Assembly: GCA_963825305.1 (NCBI GenBank)
Contig: CAWGTA010000008.1
Location: 1 to 64,000 of the forward strand
Direction of reading: 5' to 3'
DNA length: 64,000 nucleotides
DNA from: PSRJ01 sp963825305
Lineage (GTDB): Bacteria > Acidobacteriota > Terriglobia > Bryobacterales > Bryobacteraceae
Shown here: positions 10,960 through 19,187 of the stretch, in pieces
Position numbering within the stretch: the first letter of the stretch is position 1
Layout: every line of letters starts with the position of its first letter
The notes under the pieces: generated by a model
The model's input: only the letters and a program-made list of their open reading frames with translations
Database searches by the model: none
What the model was told of the DNA's origin: nothing
Made by a program: the position numbers and the translations under genes

Positions 10960-11704
10960 TGCGGCAGCAAGGCGTCGTGATATGGCTTGTCATGGCGTGA
11001 TCTCCACCAGCGCTCAAACGGCCCGGATTCGCATGTAATGAACCAAGCTGGAGATTACGCCGCGTTCACTTGCCAACAACTGCCTGTACGGCACCGTCGA
11101 TCGACTGCAACCAAAATGTGAAAGTCGCTGCACATACTACAACACCGCATCTTTACTTTTCGCTACGCAGTATACGGCACCTTACGAACTTCAGCACTCG
11201 CCGTCACCAGATCGCATCTTAGGCATTGAGGGGGGTTTTACGCGATAGCATTTGTGTTGCTCGCGTGTGGCCTTCGCCATTATAAATTAGTACTAGCTAT
11301 CGCGCTCACAACCATTAGCGCCAGCTCATCCTCTTCGTCGGCTCTGTCTTCCTTCCTGGGGTCGTTTCGGAGTGCGGCCGATCGCGTTTTGTGACCACTC
11401 ATGAACAAGCGTTTGACGTTATTTTGCCAGCGAGACACGGCGCATTTTTCGCGTTTGGATTCTGGCTATAGCTGCCGGCCTGTCGAACACTAATGCGAAG
11501 GGAGGTGGCATGCGCTATTCTTGCAGGCGCATCTGCGTAATTGAAATTCTGCTTCGATCGCAAGCTCTAATCGGCTCATAACTCGCTCGGCGGTCTGCGT
11601 TGACGACGCCAATCGCTACCAGTTCGTGGAAATAGTTCTTGCTTACCAAACTGTGGGACCGAACACCTAAGCCCTGCAACATTGTCCTCTGGTTATTCAG
11701 TGGG
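10960..11704. other. Non-coding stretch, no gene seen
   Basis: Roughly 740 bases between the transposase remnant and the 3' end of the hydrolase gene hold only short, unconvincing frames. No tRNA, CRISPR repeat or clear terminator was recognised. It may be debris left by IS insertion and deletion. Confidence 0.4.
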
Positions 11705-12532
11705 TTATTCTCCGCCTTCAGCAGCGGAGAACCAAAGATGTGTTCGATTGAAGAACAAATTGCGCAACGAAATAATATTCTCTGGATCGAAAATCGTCTG
11801 GTGGGTTCCCGCAATTTCAATGATCTCGATACCCGGGCATCGAAGGCGCCATGTTGGATCATCATTTGCGCTCTCCGAAGTCCGAAGAAGTAGCGCCGGC
11901 GCCAGCAGCGCAACCGGCCCAACATCAAGTGACCCGATCCAGGGCGCAGATTCGCGGAGCAACAGTCGCATACTCAGCTCTTCTTCGAGAACTGGGTCAA
12001 TTGCAAAGGCAAAAGGCAGCCGGCCCGACGAACCGAAAATACGCAGTAAATTGAGCAATCGATTGCCGGCAAGCCTTAGTAGTGCTCGCCAGAAATTTGA
12101 TCTTATGAAAACGCCGAAATCTCCGACACGGCGCTCATAAACAAGCTTTACCCCGAGTTCTAACGCGCGCCTTGCCCATCCGACCCTCGGTGCGGAAGAT
12201 GCGATCATAAACGTATCAATCGCGCAGAAACCTGCAATCTCGCGGCCGCTTGCTTGCAGGCGTAAAGCGGCTGCATAACCGAAATGTCCGCCAATTGAAA
12301 TTCCGACTATGCGTATCGGTCCCTGAGGTGCAAGCGATACAATTTGAGAGACTATGTCTCCGATCAGAGCCTCAGCTGATAATCCTTTGGCAATATAGGA
12401 TTGCCATCCCGGATATTTAATAGCGCTGAACTTTTTCTGCTCTTCAGCGTTGGCGCTGAATGTAGATAGGTATACCTTGCCGTTGGCGCCCGGCAAAACG
12501 ATAATTGGGGTTGGAGCCGTCATGTTGTCCAC
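11705..12532 (-). CDS. Thioesterase-like alpha/beta hydrolase
   Basis: A 275-residue protein resembling freestanding versions of NRPS/PKS thioesterase domains, which cleave or transfer acyl or peptidyl thioesters. It begins with a short strand and oxyanion region (PIIVLPGANG). The nucleophile elbow is GISIGGHFGYAAALRLQ near residues 98-113 with an intact Ser, followed by a helical lid and a C-terminal GTHQTIFDPENI that carries the likely catalytic His. The GTG start at 12532 and an ATG at 12523 are both possible; no strong ribosome-binding site separates them. It is the last gene of a same-strand series with the small unknown protein and the ATP-grasp ligase. It may act on an acyl or aminoacyl group added to the polysaccharide, or edit the nearby NRPS. 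The substrate cannot be read from sequence. Confidence 0.7.
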   Translation of the reverse strand: MDNMTAPTPIIVLPGANGKVYLSTFSANAEEQKKFSAIKYPGWQSYIAKGLSAEALIGDIVSQIVSLAPQGPIRIVGISIGGHFGYAAALRLQASGREIAGFCAIDTFMIASSAPRVGWARRALELGVKLVYERRVGDFGVFIRSNFWRALLRLAGNRLLNLLRIFGSSGRLPFAFAIDPVLEEELSMRLLLRESAPWIGSLDVGPVALLAPALLLRTSESANDDPTWRLRCPGIEIIEIAGTHQTIFDPENIISLRNLFFNRTHLWFSAAEGGE

Positions 12533-12575
12533 TGGTCATGCGGGCGCAGGCGCGCTAAGACCAACTCTCCTCAGC

Positions 12576-12959
12576 CTATGAGCACCCACCACGAAACGGA
12601 AAAGCAGACCAAAGCTCATCGCCGACGCAAGACAAAGAAATCGATGTTTCAAAGCCCGCCTTAAGCTTTGAAGCGCGTTCGGTGTGAACGACGGCGCCGC
12701 GCAGGTTCTCATCAAGGTAACAGCGGAACGATGTCAATCCCGCATCCATGGTCCGCAATGACGCTATGGACCACAACAAGCCGTTCGTTTCGCTGTTCGG
12801 TCGCGCCAAGTCGTAGCGACACCGCGCCCCATTTTTTGCGCGCCTCAAGAACATTTGTGCCCAAATGACCGGATAGGTCCCTTCGATTCGGCCTAGCAAC
12901 CACCAACCAAAATAGGCGAACGCAATCCCCGGCCGCGCTCTCGTGATTCTCCTCACCAT
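12576..12959 (-). CDS. Hypothetical protein between ATP-grasp ligase and thioesterase genes
   Basis: A 127-residue protein I do not recognise. I chose ATG 12959 (MVRRITRARPG) because AAGGA lies five bases upstream; an open frame extends further 5' but runs into the ATP-grasp gene. It has one moderately hydrophobic stretch near the start (GIAFAYFGWWLLG) that could anchor it to a membrane, two cysteines in the C-terminal third, and no known motif. The gene begins 36 bases after the ATP-grasp stop and ends 43 bases before the thioesterase start, on the same strand, so the three are probably cotranscribed and share a pathway. Confidence 0.5.
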   Translation of the reverse strand: MVRRITRARPGIAFAYFGWWLLGRIEGTYPVIWAQMFLRRAKNGARCRYDLARPNSETNGLLWSIASLRTMDAGLTSFRCYLDENLRGAVVHTERASKLKAGFETSISLSCVGDELWSAFPFRGGCS

Positions 12960-12994
12960 AAGTCCTTTTTTGGTACTATCTGACAATACAGGCG

Positions 12995-14248
12995 TTAGCC
13001 GACGCGCGCGGAGCGCAAGAAGCGTGGAAAGGCTTTCAGACCTAAATAAATTTCTGACATGGCATGGACAACGCCCGGCATTGGATCCGCGGCATCCCAT
13101 GCAAGATCGATCACATCGGCGTCACTCTGTGTTTTCCAGGAGCGCCATTTTGAGCGTTCTCGGTGTGAGATGCGCCCGGTAATGGTCAAAGCGCAAAGTA
13201 TAGCGCCCAGGGTGAAGCGATCATAGAGGATCGTTTTTGTTGATTTATCTTCCGACTGTGCATCTTTCACAGCCAAACGCAACGCCGCTGCTTCCCCGAC
13301 AGTGTCAAGACAGGCGAGGAGCGGGAGCGGCATATTGCGGCGTATGTCCATCCATGCTTGATTAAATAGACGCGGGTTAAAATCGATTATTGCCCACGAT
13401 CCATTAAACGGTAGAAATTCGACTTCGAAGATTCCGAAATAACCAACCTCGCGACAAAGCCGTCGAACTAAGTCCGATATCTCGGAAATCGCTGGCAAGG
13501 ATTTAAAACTAACACCGACTCCAACGGGCCACGACCGTTGAAATACCTTTGTTGAATGGCGCGTGACGAAATGCTCACCTGCCCGATCAATAAAGCCGCT
13601 AACCGAGCGTACGCCCTCTTTTCGTACAAACTGTTGCAGCATCGGTAGGCGGCTGTCCGACAAAGGTACACGATCGGAGGCGTCTGTATGCTCATGATCG
13701 ATAAATTCAAAATACCGCTGGACCAACTCCGTCGGAGAATTCGCGACCATTCCTTTGTCGTTTCGAAGACGATGGACGTGCGTGCGCGGCTTTATGAGGA
13801 TCGGATATGGCAACGATGGCGCCAGTGCCTGAATATCGTCGCTGCCGCGAGGGTACCAGCTTGGCAACGTACAAATGCCAGCCTTTAAGGCGGCAGCCTC
13901 AAGTAGCTTCTTGTCGAGAACGCACTCTATTGTCTCAAGCGGAGGCTGATATAGCTGAAAATATTTCCCAAGCACGCCAGCGTTAATCGTATACAGCCAA
14001 GCTGTCTCGTCTGACGTAGGCAGCAATATCTGACCGGGATCGGCTTTTCCGATTGCCAATAACTGCTCAAGAAACTCACGGCTGTTCGTTTCAAGAGGAA
14101 CTCGATGAGACCTAGATACCCAACGCGACCAGGCGGCAGCCGATAGGGGCTGACTGGAAATCACGCCAACGTCGATGCCGTTTACGCCTAGATTACGGAC
14201 GGCAGCCAGAGTGCCTCCTGCCGAAGCTGACGCCAAAAGCACTCTCAC
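12995..14248 (-). CDS. ATP-grasp domain carboxylate-amine/thiol ligase
   Basis: ATP-grasp enzymes activate a carboxylate as acyl-phosphate and join it to an amine or thiol. The 417 residues show an N-terminal pre-ATP-grasp Rossmann-like domain (MRVLLASASAGGTLAAVRNL) and a central ATP-binding part with PILIKPRTHVHRLRNDKG. The metal-binding end of the fold follows, with FEVEFLPFNGSWAIIDFNPRLFNQ near residues 290-315, where E and N are the usual magnesium ligands. The family resembles carbamoyl-phosphate-synthase-large-like ligases found in polysaccharide loci. Neighbours are the WecG-STAS glycosyltransferase upstream and an unknown protein and thioesterase downstream, so a role in decorating a glycan with an amino-acid-like group is plausible but inferred. 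The frame is intact. Confidence 0.75.
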   Translation of the reverse strand: MRVLLASASAGGTLAAVRNLGVNGIDVGVISSQPLSAAAWSRWVSRSHRVPLETNSREFLEQLLAIGKADPGQILLPTSDETAWLYTINAGVLGKYFQLYQPPLETIECVLDKKLLEAAALKAGICTLPSWYPRGSDDIQALAPSLPYPILIKPRTHVHRLRNDKGMVANSPTELVQRYFEFIDHEHTDASDRVPLSDSRLPMLQQFVRKEGVRSVSGFIDRAGEHFVTRHSTKVFQRSWPVGVGVSFKSLPAISEISDLVRRLCREVGYFGIFEVEFLPFNGSWAIIDFNPRLFNQAWMDIRRNMPLPLLACLDTVGEAAALRLAVKDAQSEDKSTKTILYDRFTLGAILCALTITGRISHRERSKWRSWKTQSDADVIDLAWDAADPMPGVVHAMSEIYLGLKAFPRFLRSARVG

Positions 14249-14299
14249 TTGGTGATTTAAAGTGGTCTCGCCCTGTATTCGTGCATGCTACCTGTAAAA

Positions 14300-15631
14300 T
14301 CATTCAGCAGGTGCGAGAAGAAAGTCGACCCCGTTTAGCCAAAATTGTCTCCGGAGCCCAGAAGAAACACCCGTAAAATTCGGAGTGTTTCCTCTTTCTT
14401 TAAGCCGTTTCCGAACCATGAGAAGCAGTCCGAAAAACCGCGCGTCCGCTCCTTGAGTATTTGAGAAATCAATCACCATTTGCTTTCCGGTAGTGAATGC
14501 TTCCCTGAAAGCTTCAGTCGCCTTGATGACCTGCTTAACAGTGGCGTAGCCCGAAAGCCGGATGGTCACGACTTTTCCGTCTTCATTATTTATCGTTATG
14601 TCAAATCGCTCGCCGCTGCGCTCGGCGCTCGCCTTTAACCGTTGCATGGTGATCGCCAACGGAAGGATACGTGTTAGCAAAAGCCAAATCAGTAGGCTCC
14701 CATCATGCCAATAACGCGCGAAGAGTTTCGGCTCCTCCTTCACTCGCCAAAGCCACTCCAAGCCAAGCTTCTGCAAAGTGCGCGGTGCACGCCTTACTGT
14801 CCCCGCCGCAAAGTGGATCGTTACCCCCAAATGAGCTCGAATTGGAAGTCGAAGTCGGGAATGGTTTCGGAGCAACCACATTTGACCCTTTTGCGCACCT
14901 AAAGATGCCAACAGAAAGTCAGCGTTACTCGAATTAATCTGTTCGATAAAATGATCTTGACTTAACTCGTCCAAATTCCCAAATCCGGGACAAAGCCAAC
15001 CTACGCAATTTAGGCCGCGCGAGTTTTGGTTCAGTCTCTTTGATGCTTCGGCTGCGACTTTTTCGGTGGCGCCGAAGAGAAAAACCTTCAGGGGAGGTCC
15101 GCAATCGTGAAATGATTTAAGCGCGTCAAACATGTCGGAGCCGGAGACTTTTTTAATTGGAAGTCCCAATAGACGACCAATCCAGACAATTGGCACTCCA
15201 TCTGGCAAACAAAGGTCACTAAACAATAGGGATTCCCTAAATCCAGAATCCGAAGCGCTACGTACCAGAAAATTGACATTTGGGGTCGAGATGATGAGGC
15301 GACGCCGTTCAACGGCAGCTGCTTTGATGTTTCGCAAGACTGGCAACATATCAGTCGCGTCGAGAGGCATCCCAAGCACGCAGTAAACCTCGCGATTGAG
15401 GTCATCATCGTTGATGTAGGTTTCAGGCCTATCCGTTATAATCTTTGCACGATCCGTTCTGATCCATTCCGGCCTATGGTCATCTGAAAGAATTTGACGG
15501 TAGATTGGAAGCTTTCGGACGACGTAAGGGATCAGAGAAAAAATAGCGTTCGGCGGAAAGGTGTTGCGACCAAATTTGAGCCAACAGAGAGTGAGCGCTA
15601 TTAGGTACGCCGAAAAGCTCGCCGTGCTCAC
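14300..15631 (-). CDS. WecG/TagA/CpsF glycosyltransferase with C-terminal STAS domain, read together with the 3' end of the GT2 gene
   Basis: From about residue 78 the protein is a WecG/TagA-type transferase, which adds N-acetylmannosaminuronate or a similar sugar to a lipid-linked primer. Evidence is VLGMPLDATDMLP, STPNVNFLV, LCLPDGVPIVW, FLFGATEKVAAEA and the ending WLWRVKEEPKLFARYW. A STAS domain follows (about residues 340-443), with IRLSGYATVKQV, MVIDFSNTQGADARF and LLLMVRKRLKERG, suggesting regulation by a protein partner or anion. The first 75 residues are not WecG. They are membrane-like and end RPEWIRTDRAK, the typical tail of the GT2 enzyme encoded just upstream in another frame. 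No stop separates the two parts. Either GT2-WecG-STAS is one natural fusion with a one-base frameshift, or WecG uses an internal start such as GTG near 15385. Confidence 0.8.
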   Translation of the reverse strand: MSTASFSAYLIALTLCWLKFGRNTFPPNAIFSLIPYVVRKLPIYRQILSDDHRPEWIRTDRAKIITDRPETYINDDDLNREVYCVLGMPLDATDMLPVLRNIKAAAVERRRLIISTPNVNFLVRSASDSGFRESLLFSDLCLPDGVPIVWIGRLLGLPIKKVSGSDMFDALKSFHDCGPPLKVFLFGATEKVAAEASKRLNQNSRGLNCVGWLCPGFGNLDELSQDHFIEQINSSNADFLLASLGAQKGQMWLLRNHSRLRLPIRAHLGVTIHFAAGTVRRAPRTLQKLGLEWLWRVKEEPKLFARYWHDGSLLIWLLLTRILPLAITMQRLKASAERSGERFDITINNEDGKVVTIRLSGYATVKQVIKATEAFREAFTTGKQMVIDFSNTQGADARFFGLLLMVRKRLKERGNTPNFTGVSSGLRRQFWLNGVDFLLAPAE

Positions 15632-15656
15632 GAATAAAGCGGAAGAAGAAAGGCCG

Positions 15657-16637
15657 CTAAAAGAAAGCTAATGCGGACACTGCCAGTATCAAGCTCACTA
15701 GGGCTCCGAGTAAGGTCAGGGGCGGTACCGCCACATCGAGCGAGAGTGCCAAAAGCTGAAAATCCAACTTGACAAAACTCTCGCACAATAATGTCGGGAT
15801 GTACGCGGCGATCATGCCGAGGTGGCCTTGTTCCCAACGCTTCCGCTGGCTCTGGGCGCCCTTCGGAGAAGATGGAAAATTACTGTTAACCACCGCAGCA
15901 GGACAAAACAGGGCGGACTTTCCGATCCTCGCCAAATCGAGGCCGAGCTTCAAATCTTCGACGGTCGCCCCGGTGGCCAGATTGGCTGACCTAATCACCT
16001 CCCATGGAAAAGCCATACCAGTTCCCGTTAGTTGGCACGGTAGCTTGAGGGCGCGAAGACCGAGCGGACGTATCCAATTTCGAACAGCGAAGGCAAATAA
16101 AGCTACTCGATGATCAAGCGGTGATTTTTTTGGAGCAGCCATAAGATAGCGCCCTTGCGCAGGACGGCCTGTCACCAAACAAGCTCCTGCCAGATAGTCG
16201 AGAGCCTTGTTGGCTAGTCTACAGTCAGCATCGATTATGATCACGACCTCAGGGGGATCTGAGCTGAGCTGCCGAACACCCCAATCCAAGGCATAGCCCT
16301 TGCCGACTTCTGAGGGGTTGTGGCGCTCGGTGACCTGCACTCCGGCAGCCCTAGCAACTGAAGCAGTATCGTCGGTGCAGTTATCCGCAACAACTAGGAT
16401 GCGGTCGCCTGCGTGCAGCTGCGCCCTGATGTCATCCAGTGTTTCCAGCAAGCCTTGGCTTTCATTATGTGCCGGCACCAATACCGCGATGCGGCGGCGA
16501 GAAGCCGCCACCAAGGGTAAAGCGACATCGGGCTGCGGTAGCACCACTGCAGCAAACACCTCAAGAAAAAATACAAAGGCCGGGACGGCTACTAGCCCAG
16601 CGAGAATTACTAACAAAGTTGAGCCAAGGCTTGCCAT
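15657..16637 (-). CDS. Family 2 glycosyltransferase, membrane-anchored, cut by a frameshift at its 3' end
   Basis: A processive-type GT2 with an N-terminal membrane helix (LLVILAGLVAVPAFVFFLEVF). The GT-A core has VLVPAHNESQGLLETL, DRILVVADNCTDDT, VVIIIDADCRL (DxD-like), TGTGMAFPWEVI, GATVEDLKLGLDL and a QxxRW-like QRKRWEQGHLG, and C-terminal membrane helices begin at DVAVPPLTLLGALVSL. The reading frame stops at a TAG right after two Phe codons (15657-15659). The adjacent +1 frame continues the hydrophobic helix and the expected GT2 tail (LKFGRNTFPPNAIF, then EWIRTDR). The break is at a run of four T's (TTC TTT TAG), so the intact enzyme was about 410 residues or fused to WecG. It probably transfers a sugar to a lipid-linked intermediate in exopolysaccharide assembly. 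Confidence 0.8.
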   Translation of the reverse strand: MASLGSTLLVILAGLVAVPAFVFFLEVFAAVVLPQPDVALPLVAASRRRIAVLVPAHNESQGLLETLDDIRAQLHAGDRILVVADNCTDDTASVARAAGVQVTERHNPSEVGKGYALDWGVRQLSSDPPEVVIIIDADCRLANKALDYLAGACLVTGRPAQGRYLMAAPKKSPLDHRVALFAFAVRNWIRPLGLRALKLPCQLTGTGMAFPWEVIRSANLATGATVEDLKLGLDLARIGKSALFCPAAVVNSNFPSSPKGAQSQRKRWEQGHLGMIAAYIPTLLCESFVKLDFQLLALSLDVAVPPLTLLGALVSLILAVSALAFF

Positions 16638-16746
16638 TTGAACGTCCCGTACGTCTTCCCGTCTTGCGTTGGTAATCCGTCAAATTAGATTTAAGTGCCT
16701 GATAAGAGTGTACGGAAATGAGTCGCCGTGGGTTTAAGGCCTTCTC

Positions 16747-17494
16747 CTAACGGCATCTTGGCAACCAATTATAGTACTTTTTAGCAATAGTGATGTCAGG
16801 CCGGCGCCGCTCCGGATCATCCGGGGGCAAGGGCAGTCGAATAATAGGCGCAGAGGATGCCGTCGCGGCAAGCACTGATTTCGCTAGGTCAAGCATGGTG
16901 AATTCTGCCGGGTTCCCGAGTTCAACCGGTCCGACTAGAGTGGTGGGACTTTCTATCAGTCGTATGAGGCCATCAACTAAATCATCGACATAGCAAAATG
17001 ACCGGGTCTGGCTTCCGTCACCATAAACCGCGGTCGCTCTCAATGCCTGCACGATGAAGTTCGAAACCACCCTGCCATCGGCAGGATGCATCCGAGGTCG
17101 ATAGCGATTGAAGATTCGAGCCACTTTAATCTCAAGCCCGTGCTGGCGGTGATAATCGAAAAATAATATCTCCGCGCAGCGCTTGCCTTCGTCATAGCAG
17201 GAACGAGGCCCAATGGAATTGACGTTTCCCCAGTAATCTTCCGTCTGCGGATGTATCGCGGGACGCGCTGGATTATAGATTTCATCTACCTCAACATAGG
17301 GCGGAAAATCACGAAGCTACGAACGGAGGTTCTTGATGCAGATGCTCTATGTTACGCTTGGTATCTGTGAATAAGTTACCGACGCAATGCATCTCGTGGC
17401 CCGCCGCTAGCAAGCGGCCAATCGGATCTGAGCCAAGAAAGACGGCGCCGCCGGTTCCCGGTATGCGTACGCGGCTGTCATACGTTCGCGGCAT
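16747..17494 (-). pseudogene. UDP-glucuronate decarboxylase (UXS-type) pseudogene with internal deletion
   Basis: The intact enzyme makes UDP-xylose from UDP-glucuronate. Its N-terminus (17494 to 17309) still shows RLLAAGHEMHCVGN and DTKRNIEHL. The glycine motif is altered (GTGGAVFLGS) and the NAD-ribose Asp, expected as CVDN, is Gly. A second frame gives YVEVDEIYNPARPA joined directly to IHPQTEDYWGNVNSIGPRS. In the family about 45-50 residues lie between these, including the catalytic Ser/Thr segment, so they are deleted. The YDEGKRC catalytic Tyr/Lys motif survives. A third frame carries MARIFNRYRPRMHPADGRVV, YGDGSQTRSFCYVDDL and the C-terminus to 16747. An internal deletion, point changes and frameshifts together make this a real pseudogene rather than a sequencing artefact. 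Confidence 0.85.
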
Positions 17495-18128
17495 TTCTTA
17501 GGCCTTTAGCTCCAAAGCACCCACCTAAGGTGCTGATGCGACCGAAAAGTGCTGCATGATGATATTGCATCGGTGACATTTTTGGCACGATGCATTGGCA
17601 CGTCTGCAGGTCGCGCGATTGCCTAACTGAAAACGTCACCAGCAGGCCAGTTGTGTCGCGAGTCCGCGACTAATCCGACATCGGCCGCAAACATGTATTG
17701 GGATTGGAGGGAAATAAAGATCCATTGAACGAAAGAGTAAAGATAAACTATTAATAGCGACGCTTCAACGATTAACGGCTGCGACAGCATTATCGCGATG
17801 TTACAAGCCAAATGTACCCCGTTTCTGCAGTCACAAGGCAATAAACAAAGCTCCGCCCTCTTACCCAGTTGGAACACTTGTGCGGGCGTATGCCGCTCCG
17901 GAAAAGCTTGGCGATGTCTAGACCGATTGAGGTGATCGCTTGCACGCTGAGCGTTTCCGAATCCTGCAAGCGTCAACAGCACCCACATCCATGGCACTTA
18001 CCTGCCGGCCGAGGAAGCGCCCGTAGCGGATCAATAAGACTTCTCGGCCGGCGAAATCCTCCAATCGCCAAATGCTGCGGTCGGGATAGCGTTGGCCGAA
18101 ACTGCGGCAAGTCAGTGAGTTCGTCATT
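17495..18128 (-). other. Gene-poor stretch with a possible IS110-family transposase remnant
   Basis: On the minus strand near 17950-17915 a short peptide AITSIGLDIAKLF matches the N-terminal DEDD motif region of IS110 transposases (IGLDIAK followed by Phe). Just downstream, in another frame, are fragments (FQLGKRAELCLLPCD) that weakly resemble the next conserved block. The rest of the element is not recognisable. Otherwise the 630 bases hold no convincing gene. The promoter of the oxidoreductase gene at 18129 should lie at the right edge. Confidence 0.25.
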
Positions 18129-19187
18129 ATGAAGAAATTGAAAGGCGTCATCGTAGGGTGCGGAGCGATAGCGCGGGAGCATTTGGCTGCGGTTGCCGAT
18201 CTGCCGAATGTAAAGATCGTAGCCTTGTGTGACCTTTCAGCCGCTCGGGCTGAAGCGGCAGCCAACCGCTTCGGGGTATCTGAATGGTACACTAGTCATG
18301 AGCAGCTACTTGCCAATATCCAGCCCGATCTGGTCCACATCACAACTCCACCTTCGGCTCATTTTCCGGTCGCCCAAGCTTGTTTGTCTGCCGGACTGAA
18401 CGTCCTATGCGAAAAGCCGATTACCACTAATTATTCGGAATTTCGAGCGCTCAAACAGTTGGCCTTGGAAAACAATTGTATGTTTATGGAGAATCAGAAT
18501 TTTAGATACCACTCTAGTATTCAGCGCATTTTCAATCTTATCAACGCGGGCGATCTAGGCGAAATTCTCGACGCGCAAATCTGCATTTCCTTGAATATAT
18601 TTGGTCCTGGAAGTCCCTATGTCGATCTAAATACGCCACATTCCACGTCGGTGCTGCGCGGTGGGGTAATCGAAGATTTTCTGCCTCACATTGCTTATTT
18701 GGCCTACATGTGTACGGGCCCCGTTATCGATCTGCGAACGGTATGGACCAAACACAGAAGCGCATCGCCGCTTTCGGCCGACGAATTCCGCGGCATCATT
18801 AGGGGCGAGCGCGCAACGGCGTACGTCTCATTCAGCGGCAACAGCCAACCGGATGGATTTTGGGTTCGCGTGGCCGGAACGAAGGCCCATGCGGAGGCCA
18901 ACTTGTATGAGCCACCTCGGCTAACCTTGCGCCGACTTCGGTCGGGAGAACCCGCTGTGACGAGGCTCGTCGACGGAATAAATGAAGCGGGCGCTGTACT
19001 AAGGGGTTCGGTTGCGGGGTTCTGGCGGAAGCTTGGGGGTAGCAGTAGCTATGATGGTCTGGCCGAGTTAATCAAACAAACTTATGTTGCAGTGGAAACT
19101 AGGGGGCCGCCGCCGGTGGCGTTGGATGAAATTGACGATGCTGCGCGTATTGTCGATCGCTTCACAACCGAGGAACTTAAATTATGA
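18129..19187 (+). CDS. Gfo/Idh/MocA family NAD(P)-dependent oxidoreductase
   Basis: Sugar or cyclitol dehydrogenase of the glucose-fructose oxidoreductase type, 352 residues, the normal length. The N-terminal Rossmann domain has GVIVGCGAIAREHL and VKIVALCDLSAARAEAAA. The family signature CEKPITTNYSEF at about residue 97 contributes the conserved Lys, and NFRYHSSIQRI follows in the C-terminal alpha/beta domain. The substrate cannot be told from sequence; nucleotide-sugar 3-dehydrogenation is common in polysaccharide loci. The gene ends ATTATGA with the next gene's ATG inside the last codons (4-base overlap at 19184-19187), so it is translationally coupled to the epimerase that follows. Start ATG 18129 is the first in frame after an upstream stop. 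Confidence 0.88.
   Translation: MKKLKGVIVGCGAIAREHLAAVADLPNVKIVALCDLSAARAEAAANRFGVSEWYTSHEQLLANIQPDLVHITTPPSAHFPVAQACLSAGLNVLCEKPITTNYSEFRALKQLALENNCMFMENQNFRYHSSIQRIFNLINAGDLGEILDAQICISLNIFGPGSPYVDLNTPHSTSVLRGGVIEDFLPHIAYLAYMCTGPVIDLRTVWTKHRSASPLSADEFRGIIRGERATAYVSFSGNSQPDGFWVRVAGTKAHAEANLYEPPRLTLRRLRSGEPAVTRLVDGINEAGAVLRGSVAGFWRKLGGSSSYDGLAELIKQTYVAVETRGPPPVALDEIDDAARIVDRFTTEELKL

Noticed and set aside
15088..15408. Alternative start of the WecG gene at an ATGATG in another frame near 15405
   Set aside because: That frame does not encode WecG motifs; the motif-bearing frame is continuous with the GT2 tail.
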